Source: Schistosoma haematobium (lineage: Eukaryota; Platyhelminthes; Trematoda; Strigeidida; Schistosomatidae). From it: DNA of 64,000 nucleotides. The stretch covers positions 11,166,152-11,230,151 of the forward strand of contig NC_067197.1 of the NCBI RefSeq assembly GCF_000699445.3. The letters are read 5' to 3'. The notes under the pieces were generated by a model. That model searched no databases and was not told where the DNA came from. It was given only the letters and a program-made list of their open reading frames with translations. Each line of letters starts with the position of its first letter. Position 1 is the first letter of the stretch. This document shows positions 14,619 through 27,200 of the stretch, in pieces. Made by a program: the position numbers and the translations under genes.

Positions 14619-15077
14619 TACTGATTATTAAAAATACACAGGTTTTGTTGTAAACAGTCTGTGCAATGTTTGACTTCCTTGAAAACGATCGTATCTCGAC
14701 ATAGACATCTACAAATTACTGTTTAAGATGTCTTGTGTGCTATGATTTTTACTTTAGTGGTTGAAGGACAATCATTCATATTCACTACGTTCCTTCATCA
14801 CTTGTTATCCACTACGATGTGTAATGATTGTTTCTTATGCGAAGTACCAAACTTTTAAGCGTGAATCAATTGAATCAAAGCGGTTTGCCACTATACTACA
14901 CTTTGCATTGATTCAATTTTTACAGCACCTCAGTCTACAGTGGATGTATATGTCCGCCTATTTATCTTAATGTAATTTTTTTATCTACGTATCTTGTTTT
15001 TTAGTTGTTCGGATTAGTTCACCTTGTTACCTACCCCATATTTGTATATATATTGTGCAATTTTTTACTCAAATTGA
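14619..15077 (+). promoter_or_regulatory. IDE upstream region with candidate splice acceptor in the 5' UTR
   Basis: This stretch between the RTE insertion and the IDE ATG is kept in all three copies (7406-7863 complement; 55784-56243). A T-rich tract ending in AG at 15004, 73 nt before the ATG, could be a 5' UTR intron acceptor or a spliced-leader trans-splice site. A TATA-like tract lies at about 15043-15056. No promoter could be proven. A 69-codon open frame here is not supported as a gene. Confidence 0.3.
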
Positions 15078-15249
15078 ATGTCGATCATGGATTGTATGAA
15101 TTCGGGAGATTCTTCATCTCCAGTAGTGCAAAAGTCTGCAAATGACTTGAGAGAATATAAAGTGGTGCGTTTATGCAATAGGATGAAAGTGCTTCTCATA
15201 AGTGATCCGGAAACAGATAAGTCTGCAGTGTGTTTATCTGTGAACATTG
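15078..15249 (+). CDS. IDE: IDE exon 1 (residues 1-57, phase 1 end)
   Basis: Carries the start codon and the block [20 protein letters not shown] typical of the IDE N-terminal domain. The donor is gtatgt directly after the codon for Ile57. The same exon occurs at 7234-7405 (complement) and 56244-56415. Confidence 0.9.
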
Positions 15250-18200
15250 GTATGTTGATGGTAATTGTTTCAGTGTTATAATTCTAGGTTCACTGTCGGA
15301 TCCGAAAGAACTGCCTGGTCTCGCACACTTTTGTGAGCATATGTTGTTTCTTGGTACGAAATCATTTCCAACAGAAAATACCTATTTGAAGTACATAACC
15401 GATCATGGTGGTCACTGTAATGCTTTTACGAGTCCAGATAGAACTTCTTATGTGTTTGATGTTGCACCTGAAAGTTTGAAGGGTGCGTTGGATATTTTCT
15501 CACAGTTTTTCATCTGCCCTCTTTTCACCGATTCTGCAACAGAACGTGAGGTTAGTTTTAATCTGGTTACTGTACATGGCAAGCGTTTGTTTGTTAGTTT
15601 GTTGTGAATGGAACGTGGTTTCAATACTACGACAATGATTTTCGTCTCGATGCACAGGTTTTTCTCAAAGAAATGTTTGGTGCATATGAGAGTTTCTATC
15701 AGTTGTTTCATTAATTACGTGCAAAATTAAAAATGTTTAGGTGGTGTGATATGATATTAAGTTGGTGGTATGAGGTCAATAAATTCAAACATTCAAGGTT
15801 TTCTAAATATCATAGCCCGATCAATTATATGATATGTTTTGAGTTTTACCTCTGGGCTCAGAATTGATGAACACCACCTATAATTTTACAGTGAACAATG
15901 ATTTTACATGATTTTGATTTGTTATGAAAATGTATCAACTGCATTTCACTTGTCGAATAAGAAGGATTGTGGTAGTTATAGAGCGTTTTTGCAATGATAC
16001 ATTAAATGTAAAACTGGTCTCACAAGACTTTGTTTATCGAATATTGCTATCTACTATGTTTGCACAGATTGGTGTTGTAGGTTGTCTTATTTCTTACTCT
16101 ATTGAATACGTCCTTCTCCGTTCGAGAATGAGATTATGTGTAAAGTATTGTAATATGCAGCACGTGTAGGTGATGTGCCTCTTCCATTATATTCAAAGTT
16201 GTATTCAGAATTCAGGAGCCCAATATCTGCTTCCGCTTCACTGTAGTACAGCTGCAATCGTAGTGACCGACAAGCTAGATGGAGAAATATAGATAGTCTC
16301 ATCAGAATGTTTTGTATTGTATTCATGAAAGATAAACCAGGGTACAGCTGTCTTGTACATATAGATAATAATTGATATTGAGAAAAGTACAACTAATATA
16401 TTAAAAAGATAAGCAACTAACGAAACAGTAGCTATAGTCATAATGGATTTCCAGGTTATAGTTTCGAAACTCCGTTTATTCACCTGATTTTAGGTAGGTT
16501 GGTAGTATCTCTCGTTTGCAGACACTAGCTGGTTATTATAATGTAGATATTATGCAACTTTGTTCTAAATAAGACTTTATTTTATGACGAAGGTAAAGTC
16601 TTTCGACTTCATGAAGGATTATTTTTGTGATTATTTCATCTTTTATTGTAAAATGTAATAGTTGATTGCCTTCTACTGCTTAATATTTTGTGCTTGTGTG
16701 GGTAATTTTGTTTCAACGAAAACAGTTATGGCAAAGCACCAGTGCGTGCCGAACCACGTGACGGTGTTAGTGCATAAGTGATGTCAATCAGAAAATAAAG
16801 CCTACGACTGCAGATAACGGTGTCAAGAGTATATTGAAGCTAGAGTGAGAATAGGGGATAAGAGTGAAATCAAAATGTCATTTAACTTTATTGATATAAA
16901 TATGTTAAAATTGGAAATTCATTTGAATTGTGGTCAATTTTGAAGCATATATATATGGTTATTATTGATAACCTTTGTCATTTCAATTCTTTACATTCAC
17001 TTATGTTAATCGTATCACACTATATCTTACCTCAATGTAAAATTTAAACACATATTTAGTTGTAAGCAGCTGATAAAAAAGTATAAAATATGATGGATTC
17101 ATTTTATTCTGCATCCATGTTCGTTCTCGCCTAATATAAATTTTAAAGCGCATTGCGGAACTGATCACAGATATTATTTTATTCGCACATTTCGGTTGAA
17201 TAATGATCGTCAAAAATTGGTTTGTAAAGGGACTTGTTATCCATTTTAACGCAAATGCGGTATTATATTTTGAATTTCGTAGCGAACTGAAAAAATTCTT
17301 ACGCTTTTTAATTGTGGTCGTATCACTCTTCCGAATTCTCAGGTGAAAACCGTTAAAATACATGCTCCCAGACCTGATATCGTCATCACTATATTTGTAA
17401 ACAGAAGGGACTTGATTGTATTGTTTTACCCTCTGTTAGCTTGGTAATAGACGTTTTCTAAATAAAAGTGCTATGCTTCGAATTTTTGGGAGCCCTGCAT
17501 TCGTTTTCTGTAGTTATCAATATGGAGTTTATTAGCTACTTTATTTAAAACACTTAGTAATACCCGTTGGCTTAGTCAATTATACTTGTTTGGTGGTACT
17601 AGTACCAAGTGACAACGTCATAGATAATTTGCCATAATAATTTTACTGTTTTGACTACCACTAACAAGCCACATTTTAATTTTAGGTGAGTGCTGTACAG
17701 TCGGAACATGAGAAGGACATTAGTAATGATACTAGACGTCTTTTTCAGCTAGAGCGAAGCTTGTCAAAAAGTGGTCATGATTATACGAAATTCCTCTCCG
17801 GTAATCGATACTCTTTATTTGAGTCCAGTTGTGCACAATCGGTGAATACACGCGAAAAGTTGTTGCAATTCTATTCAACATGGTATTCGTCAAATGTGAT
17901 GGGACTAGTTATTCTTGGAAGAGGTACATAACATGTAGTATTGTTGAACTGAGATTGATTGTTGAGGTTGCTGACTTTTGAGATGTAAATTTCTTTTAAA
18001 AATTTATATGTAACTAAACTATTTTATGCTGATCACCTTTCTCATCAGAAATCGAACCCAGTCATTTTATTTTAATTGTGATCTGTCAATTACAGGCGAC
18101 TAAATGTGTTGGTGATGGTGACTTCAGTGTATTGGAATCGATTATGTACAATTATGAGTTGGTGATAAGATTGAATATTTTCAAGTTGTTTGTACAGATG

Positions 18201-21200
18201 AGGATAGTTAGTATGTCAATGTTTGTAGGGTTGAGAGCATTTGGAGAGCAGGTTCTTCAGTTGATAAAACCATTCATACGTTTCATCACAGTACTAAGCG
18301 TGATTGGCTTCCACTAGACGACTCTGGAACTGTTATCATACTAGTTGTTTTTGACATGTTGCCTCCTGATTGATCATTAAGTCAGGATGTCAGACTAATA
18401 TTTATTCTGTGTTATTCTGTTCATGTATTAGTTAGGGCATCTATTTTACGTGTTAGTGTTTGACGCAGTGGCCATGGAAATCAAGGTATTACCAAGTAAA
18501 CTCATAAGCTACTCAATAATCAGATTGCTTTTAACAGCTGTTATGTCTGGATTATTTTGTTTTTGGTTACTAACGATGATTCATGGAGAGTACTAGATAG
18601 GTGAGGTAGAGAACATGTATAGAACAAAGCTGGTTAACAAATTGGCTGAGAAAGTGGTACAATGCTCCATTTTGTGACTCATATCTAACTTCTGAATCAG
18701 ATATTTCCGACTTGTGTATGTTACAAGCATAGCGACTACAAAATCGTTTAGTTTATATTTCGTCGTTTAGTTGGAATTGGTTTTAAATATTAAGTGTGAT
18801 CAGTATTTACGTTTTCTTCGTGTTTGTGATTGTTTTTTATAAAATGTTTTCAGAATCCATAAATGACCTAGAGAAACTTGCAGAAGATAAGTTTTCGGAA
18901 GTTATTGATCGTAATGTTGTGCAACAATCATGGAACGATACTCCATGGCCTGATATATGTCTCAAGGTAACACTTTCATTTGACTTTTATTATATTTAAT
19001 ATGTTTTGTGAGTAGAACTATGCATATATGATCTTGATTGTTGCGTATGTGTTTAGTCTAGCAGATAAATAGTTGATTCCAAAAAGTGTTTAAGTTCATA
19101 TTCTTGATTGTCACTAATTATGCTGTTTGAATGCTGCGTTTTTTAAAGTTAGAGTAGGTTACTGTAAATTAGGTGTTGGATCATTAAAAAAATCATGAAA
19201 CTTTAATTATGTGAAACAAGTTGTGTGGTAATTTAGAGAATGATAAGAAACAGTTTTGTGAAGATAGTTTTTGAGTGAGCAATGTGACTGTTGATTGCCT
19301 ATAGTATGATGAACACGTAGAATGTGAAGTTGGATACATTGAAATAGGTGTAGAAGAGAATAATGGCTTAGTAATAATGTTGCGTCGAGTGGAAGGATAT
19401 GATAAATAGTAACCTGATCATTGTGTGTTATTAAAGGTATACTGAAAATGAATTTAATGGTTCCTTTGCAATACTGTTGTTTTACCTGAGATTCAAACGT
19501 ATGAAAATAACAGTTGATATTTATTGAACATTATAGTTTCCAAGTTGGTATATGGAATGACGATGATGTGAATTTTGTTTTTATCGATATGAGCATATTG
19601 AGTGATATTAGTCTTTTGGGTGTTAATTACTTTCTAGTCTGTAGAATGTTTCGTGTGAAGTTAGCTTTTCTCTGATGTCAAATTTGTATCAGAGGCTTCA
19701 TGGCTGTGAGAAGCATCAGTACAGTGCAATACTACTAGGCATTGCCAGAGATCAGTGAGAATAATATGACTGAGTAATGCCAATCACATTTCAGTTAGCG
19801 TTCTATTCAGAAATAAAGTCATACATTTTGAATTTTAAAAAATTAGAATGTGTATGTGCTAGAATGTGGATTGCTTAATTATCGACCTGTAGAATCGGAG
19901 TTGTGTTGTCACTGTGATTGTAAACTGCGAATGAAACCAATGATTTATTTTCCTTGAACTATGTAATGTTTATCAAAATGTTAATAAATTGTAATTTGGT
20001 AAATTAGAGAATTAAGGTAGAATAAATGTACATTTTGATTTTATCACAGAAAATGGTATATGTCGTCCCACTGAATGACGTCCATCAAATGAATATAATG
20101 TGGCCTATTCCTGACTATATTCCAGACTATACAGCTCAAGTAAGTTATTCTTTTGAAGTGGATTGATCCGTTATGCACAAATGCAGATTCATTGTTCATT
20201 TTATTTTTTCGTCTATATTGTTTCAAAATGTTGACGTGTGTCAATCAGTTTTTACATTTACTTATAATCGAGAATGATTTGCACCAATAGTTTTGATATT
20301 TGTGTTTTCGACTGATAAATGTTGGTTCTGTGATAGAAAAGATGTGTGTTAAATGATGAAATAAGTGTTAACCGGAATTTTGTATTTGTGACTGAATAGA
20401 TTTTACATCTAATTTCTAACAATTATATCGTATATTGGGACGTTGTGCTTATGTCTTCCATTTCGCTTAGTTCATTTTTAGATTCCTTCTTCATATAGTG
20501 TGCACTAAAATTCTTTATGCGTACATAGTATTGCTTAATTAACCTTAATCTTTTTCTATTTTAGAGGTTTTTCTTATATTGTTAAGGAAGTTATACGTCG
20601 TTTTAGATTATGACTAGCAGACGTGTCCGTTATATACTCAATTTGTCTTATTTAAGTATTCGTATCTGATTATTCGTCTTATTTTTGGTGTCATGACCGG
20701 TAGTTCTTTCTACTCTAACATTAGATGATCAATAAGTTTTTTTATTGGATATATCGTATTATTATTCGAAGAGATTTGTGTTTTGAGTATTCTTTTTTGA
20801 TATTTGTACACCATGTCTAGTTAGTGCTTATGTTTATAAATTTTATTACATTTTAGTGTTGTCAAATACACTGACAGTATGCTATGCCTGGTTAAAATTT
20901 ATTCATGAATACCAGTAACTTGGAAACACAAATTTTAAGAAATAGTTATGCTCAATCTAATTGTTGTACATATCCAAGATAATAAGAATGAAGATTTGAG
21001 CAGAATAGCATGAATTAATTTTATTACGTTTAGTTCTCATCAGCTGCTTAAAACCTGTAATATTTAAAAATGGGTTCAAATTACTTGTATGAGAGAGTTT
21101 AGTTGAAAGTCGCTATAATCACATATCAGTATAGTATAGCAAAGTTGTAAATAGCTTTAATAGACTAAACAAAATATTGTAAATTTATGTCTTATTTTAA

Positions 21201-24200
21201 AAATCATTCTATAAAGGTGATAGCAACAAAAGCTTAAAGGTCTAGAAGCAAGTGGTCTCTAACGAGAGCCAAACGAAATAAAATGGATCCTGGCTATTCT
21301 GCTCGAATCGTTGTTTTTGCTTCCTTCATGATTATGAAAGGAACTATATGTTGTCCTGATGTAATCGTTTGTCATTACGAAGATCGTTTTCCTGATTGAT
21401 TGATATCAAGTAAATAATGACTGAATATGAAGTTGCTTTCATGCGTTGTTTTGATACATTTTTCTAATACAGTCAGTATCAGTCTATGACGTAAGCTTTC
21501 TGTTAAATTTATCTACTTACCACAAACATATTTTATTATTATCATTGTTATTTAAATATGATTTTCATCACATAGTGTAGAGTTAAAGCTTTCGACTTTC
21601 AAGCGTCGCTCCACCCACTTTGGTTGAAGCAACCCGTTAGTATTATCAGGCCTTACACACAGAGTGTGGCTCATATTCCAAGCACCTAAATAATGCGTTA
21701 ATTTTTAATTAAATGTACTGACGTTTTCTTTCGAACCACTGCTTACCAAAAAGCACTGAACACGCATTACATTTTAGCTCATTACTTCTTGATAGTTTTC
21801 ACCCACGGTCTAATACAGAATGTAATCCGATAATTCCTGTCTGATGGTGAGTGCTCTACTTTCAAGTTGTCGAGTTAGCACTCATTGATTCACACTCCTG
21901 ATTTACTACATTTCACATAGTTTTATTATTATGGACTCGAAGATTTAGTAAGAAGTCATAACCAATGGAAAGTAATATTATCTATCTTAGTGAATGATAG
22001 TCACTCTATATCATCAATTGAATTAAGTGAAAAATATGGAACACTGAGTCTTGTCCCAATGATTTCAAATATATCATTGTCTACTAGACACTTGCAAATC
22101 CTCGGCACGATTTCGTATGCAGTCATTCTAGGCTACTGCTAAACAGATATAAATTGGGAGTTAATAGCATTTTGATATCTCTTGGTTTTAAATAGTTTCT
22201 AATCTGATATCAGTTGTAGATAAAACCTACCCTCAGATGGAATAAGTTTCTGAAATTTTCTATCTTCATTTCAATTATTTGTGTGATTTTTCAACTCACA
22301 TGTTTACAGGCCACTAGTTATGTGACTTATTTACTTGGTCATGAAAGTCATGGAAGTTTACTGAGCTTATTCAAAAATGCAGGCTGGGCTAATCAACTAA
22401 CATGTGATGTTAATAGATCAGGAGTTGGGATTTGTTATCTGAATGTGTCCGTTCATTTAACTTTGAAAGGACTTGGTGAGTTAATTGGTGGTTAGATTTC
22501 TTATTTCCTAACGTTATTGAGAATAACTGTATATGGTTTATATATATAATTAAACGATATATGTATCATATAATTAATTTCTTGAAACTTATTTTTTGTA
22601 GAGAAAATCAATGAAATTATAGCAAATATATATCAATACATCAACATGCTTCACTCTGATGAACCAAAAAAGTGGGTGTTGGATGAAATACAGGTAGGAT
22701 TTGGATTTTTCTTCAACCATTTCGAACTTCGACTAGACAGTGTTATATTATTAAGATGTCTATGTTGTAGTATTGCTTGTCCGATGAAAATTAACAGTTG
22801 TGTTGTATTTGTGGATTATGTACAACAACACAGACATATATGCGCATCGGTTTAAGTTTACTCAACTGATAAGTAAATGAAACCACTTTTAGCTCTTACT
22901 CTTCTCTGCCTTGATGACTTTAGACTAAAAACAACGGTTTTTGAAGATGAAGCTTTTTAATGTTGAGCCATCCATAATCCATCAAAAGACATATTAAGTT
23001 TATCGATTATATATATCGAAACAAACTAATCAGAATATTGAAACTTAGTATTTGATATTAGCACAAATCATCGAGAAAATGTATTGAAATTCCCTGAACA
23101 AAGTTCTCACTTAATAATAAACTACAACAGTATTTCAACCCAATCAATATTGATTTGCTTCTCATAAGTTGTAATTTCAGACTGCAGATCTCTTGAACAA
23201 CATCAATATAATGATGAATTAATAGGAAATTTGAAGTAAAGAAACAATTTAGTGGTGAATCTAATGTAATTATTGGGGCAAAAATAAAACTATGCAACTA
23301 CAGCTTATAAAGACCAAATGAGTATTTCTTTTTGCATTTAGAGAATATACAAATCGGTTTTTAACTATGTTTAAATGTAAGTTAACGTATCCAGTGGATT
23401 CTTTTTATATAAACTGTTTACTTGTAGACTTTATGGAAACTAGGCTTTCGATTTCAAAACAAAGAGACACCTTATGAATACGTGATAAGATTATCCCGCA
23501 ATTTGTTGGTGAGTACTATCAAAAACAAATACTTTATATTTTTAAAGCCTTTGATTACCCTTAAAAACAGTATAACACATTCAATAACCTATTTTCTAAT
23601 CCTTTAGATAAATCGACTTTCAACATTACCATACTGGCTTTTAAGATTAGTTAATAGGAAAATAATGTGACTAGCATATAAATAGTTGTTTCCCACTTTT
23701 CTACTTTTTTTTCTAGATTTATAAGATGCAAGATAACCTAACTAATCATTTTATGGCAACTGTCCATGATCCTAATTTAATTAAGAAACTATTAACTTGT
23801 CTTACTCCTGATAATAGTCGGTACGTTTTACTGGTTATTTTGTAAGGTTTCAATTCGCAGCGTCATATTAATTTATAATGTTTACAGATTTGAAAATGTA
23901 GTTTTGAATTTTTTGTTACCTAATGGAAGTGTAGCTTCCTCTCTGTAATGTAGTACTTTTGTTCCTTAACTAACATCAATTGGTTTCGTTAAATTCAGTT
24001 ATTAACAGTAGTAATAATTTAGTACCTTATGTTTTATTACAGTGAATTATTCTCAGCACAAATTTTCAATAGTGTAACAAATTCGTCTTTAATATTCATT
24101 TAACGTTTTAATACTTAAAGTTTTTATGCAAAAAGTTTTCAGTATGGAGATTGTGAAAATTGGTGACGCTCTATCTAGGATCGATTGGAGTTGGATGCGT

Positions 24201-27200
24201 ACGCCATTGAATTTAGGTCTAGTGGTCTAGAGATATTTTACATTCGTGAGCGTGACCTGTCTTTAGTCTAATCATCGGTTGGTAGGTTATAGGTGCACTC
24301 TGTTCAGGAGTCTTATTCGAGGATGAAACAATCGTCCAGTGATTTTAGTTTTTCAGCATTTATCTAACTTAGATCAGCTCATGATTCCAACAAACGTTTT
24401 ACAACCACGTTAATCGCCGTTTATATGTATTAATCAATATGACATTTCTCGTCGTCTAATAAAATTTTTCATATATGGTCGTCATTCTCAATCGCTTTTC
24501 GTTCCTCCAAAAATTTACGAGATGACGAATAAACTTGAATTTTACACTAATCATCTTTGTGATAGACTGTAACCTGTATATAATATACTGTTTGGTTACG
24601 TAATTTGTCAGTTAGAATAAATTGAAAATCGTAAACACTTATTGTGGTACTTGTAAATTTAATATGTATTTAGCCCCAAAGTTTGTCAGAGGTGCTCTAT
24701 GCTCGCTGAACATTACTCGTGCCGATGAAAAATATCGATTGTTACAAGTGCAAAAATACTTACTTGCTTACTTACTCTTATCCATCGTGGAGGAGCATAG
24801 ATCGCCCACCAGGATTCTCCAACCAACTCTGTCTTCAGCTCACTTTTCCAGTTGTTTCCAATTGCCATTCATTCTTTTGATGTCTACTTCCAATTCCCGA
24901 CTCATTATATTCTTCAGTCTTCCTCTCTTCCGTTTCCCTTCAGGATTTCAAGTTAGTGCTTGCCTCATGATGCAGTTTGATGATTTCTGCAATGTATGTC
25001 TTACCCACCTCTAACGTCTCTTACTGATTTCCTCTTCAACTAGAAGCTGACTTGTTCTCTGTCGCAGCGTGTTGTTACTGATAGTATCCGACCAACGAAC
25101 ATGGAGTATCTCCCGAATCTAAACTTTTCTGTCCGGCTTGAGTTCAGTATCTGTTACTCATTTTAAAGCCACCAAGTTGTGTCTGTTTAATTCTGTATCT
25201 CTTTTGCTGGTCCTCCCAGTTTCTCACATTGTTCAGACATTCCATGTACCTATACGGTTTGTTGCTTTGGTTGTTCGAAGCGTCATTGGTCTCGTAATTT
25301 TCGAAGAATCTCGGGTTACTCCCTGGGGCATCATAATTCTTCTGAGTGAAGATTCTTGAAATCGGGGCGGGGCACATTTTGAATGGTTTTTATTATCTTT
25401 TTCTGGTTACGGCTTTTTACCAAGTCTGTCTTCTACGGAATGTGGTTGGCGACCTTATTTCCAGCTTTCCTCCTTTACCCGGATTTGAAACTGGCAGTAA
25501 CTGTAGAAGGGCTGCAAGCGGATTCTTGTTCTACGCCGATAACCTCAAAATTGTTTGCTATTGTTCGCATAATGTAGATACTTCTGTAAAAAATATTTAA
25601 TAAGACATTGGTCAAATGTAGATCTGGTTCAGGTTTCAGAAAAAGATCTGAGAGTTAATTTCTTATTTAGTTTTATACAATTATTGTCACTTTAAATATT
25701 CAATGATCACCTATTCTTGATTCAGTACGAGATTCAGGTGTAAAATAGTCCTCAGCATTTTGTCTATCTGAATATGTCAAATTTATCAATTATAAAGAGT
25801 AAAGACTCATGGGGTTTGGTATTAAGAACTTGGTAGCTTGAATATACGTGTAGAAAGCTTCATACTTAAAATGTTTGTTTGAGGTTTGTCTTTTAGAAAA
25901 TAGATCATAGGAGTAGAATGGAAATATTTTATGCATAAAAGTGATATTGTTCTGCTGACAACATAAAGTATATTTTCTCACTACTTTAATATTGTGTTAA
26001 CGTTGTTTTACAGCATCTTTTTACTTAGTAAAACGTTTGCCGACAAATGTGTGGAGGAAGAACCCTGGTATCACACTAAATACCTTGCTATTAATATTCC
26101 TGAAAATACCTTGTCAGTAAGTCATTGTTCTTAGCAAATATTATAATCGAAAATCTTATTCTAATTAAATATCGTTGTTTAAATTGTATTTGATAATGCG
26201 AAGCTGTTAGATCTTATTTAAGACTGATCAGCATGTATACGGGCATCTGAATTTTATGAAGGTTTTTCGGTTAAAACTGGAACTGTGTTTGATTGCTTGA
26301 AATTCTGTAGTTATTCGAATTGTGAGTAACAATATCCATCGGTTGTTCAGCAAAAAGTAGTTATAGAACCTTGGTCACGCGGTCGCGTGCCTTCACATGC
26401 GATGCTGGTTAGCATATGAGTGCAATAAAAGAAGTTTGGATACGATCAAACTAACATATGGTATCATTTTATAAAGCCATGAACTCCTTATGTGAGGCGT
26501 TATATATGTTAGCCTTTTCATCGTATCTTATATTCGTAGACACTAGAATAAGTGTATCAAAATGGCTTAGAGTGGCACAGTTACGTCCATTTTTATCTTC
26601 TTTGATTCATGTGGTTTTTGTTAGTCCAGATTTTATTAGCTGTAATCGAAATACATTTAGTATTCGTTACACCTCGTTAATGTTTTTTTTTTCAAATATG
26701 TTGGTATAAAATGATTGATCGGGATGACAGTTGTTTTTATCAACTAAACAACAACAGCGGTTAATCATACCAAGTCGACATTCATTCAGACAATTTAATC
26801 CTCATCTCCGACAGATTCTTACTTCTTGTAAGGTCTTTTCTTTGCTCTCCTCAATTTTTTACGTTTTTGGAGGTAATTCGGTCGAATTTTATCGAGACTT
26901 TTTGACTAGGACACCAAACATAGAAAACAGAAATTATCGTAACAAGTGAAAATATTCACTTTATCGTCCAGAAAGGCATTTATGCACAAATTCAGCTTTG
27001 TTATTTGAATCATGTTTTTCAGGTATAGGATGTTTTCCTTACACTGGACTTTGTGGTTTGGTGAGAAAGAAAAGCCTTTCCAAACTTGTCATATATTTTG
27101 TGAGGAATAGGAATTAAACAGTGATCAGGACTGAGAAACAGAGCTCGTTTTTTTAATCTCGTAGATCCTACATAACAAACTGACTGAATAAATACATAAT

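Larger units (their letters stand above)
11699..22485 (+). repeat. Inverted duplication, arm B
   Basis: Reverse complement of arm A over at least 10.78 kb, containing the RTE insertion, IDE exons 1-6 and their introns. It begins at tgatatcttctcgagg, the mirror of the last bases of arm A. The true outer end may lie further right, because arm A is cut by the window edge. Confidence 0.94.

Noticed and set aside
14761..14970. 69-codon frame upstream of IDE, nearly identical in arms A, B and copy C
   Set aside because: The conservation is explained by the recent duplication, since flanking non-coding sequence is equally conserved. It starts at a non-ATG codon.
15448..15711. 87-codon minus-strand frame over IDE exon 2 (also at 6772-7035 and 56614-56877)
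   Set aside because: Antisense shadow of the catalytic exon.
22283..22309. Upstream extension of IDE exon 6 (open frame from 22283)
   Set aside because: The acceptor tttacag at 22309 and phase with exon 5 set the border. The extension has no IDE similarity.
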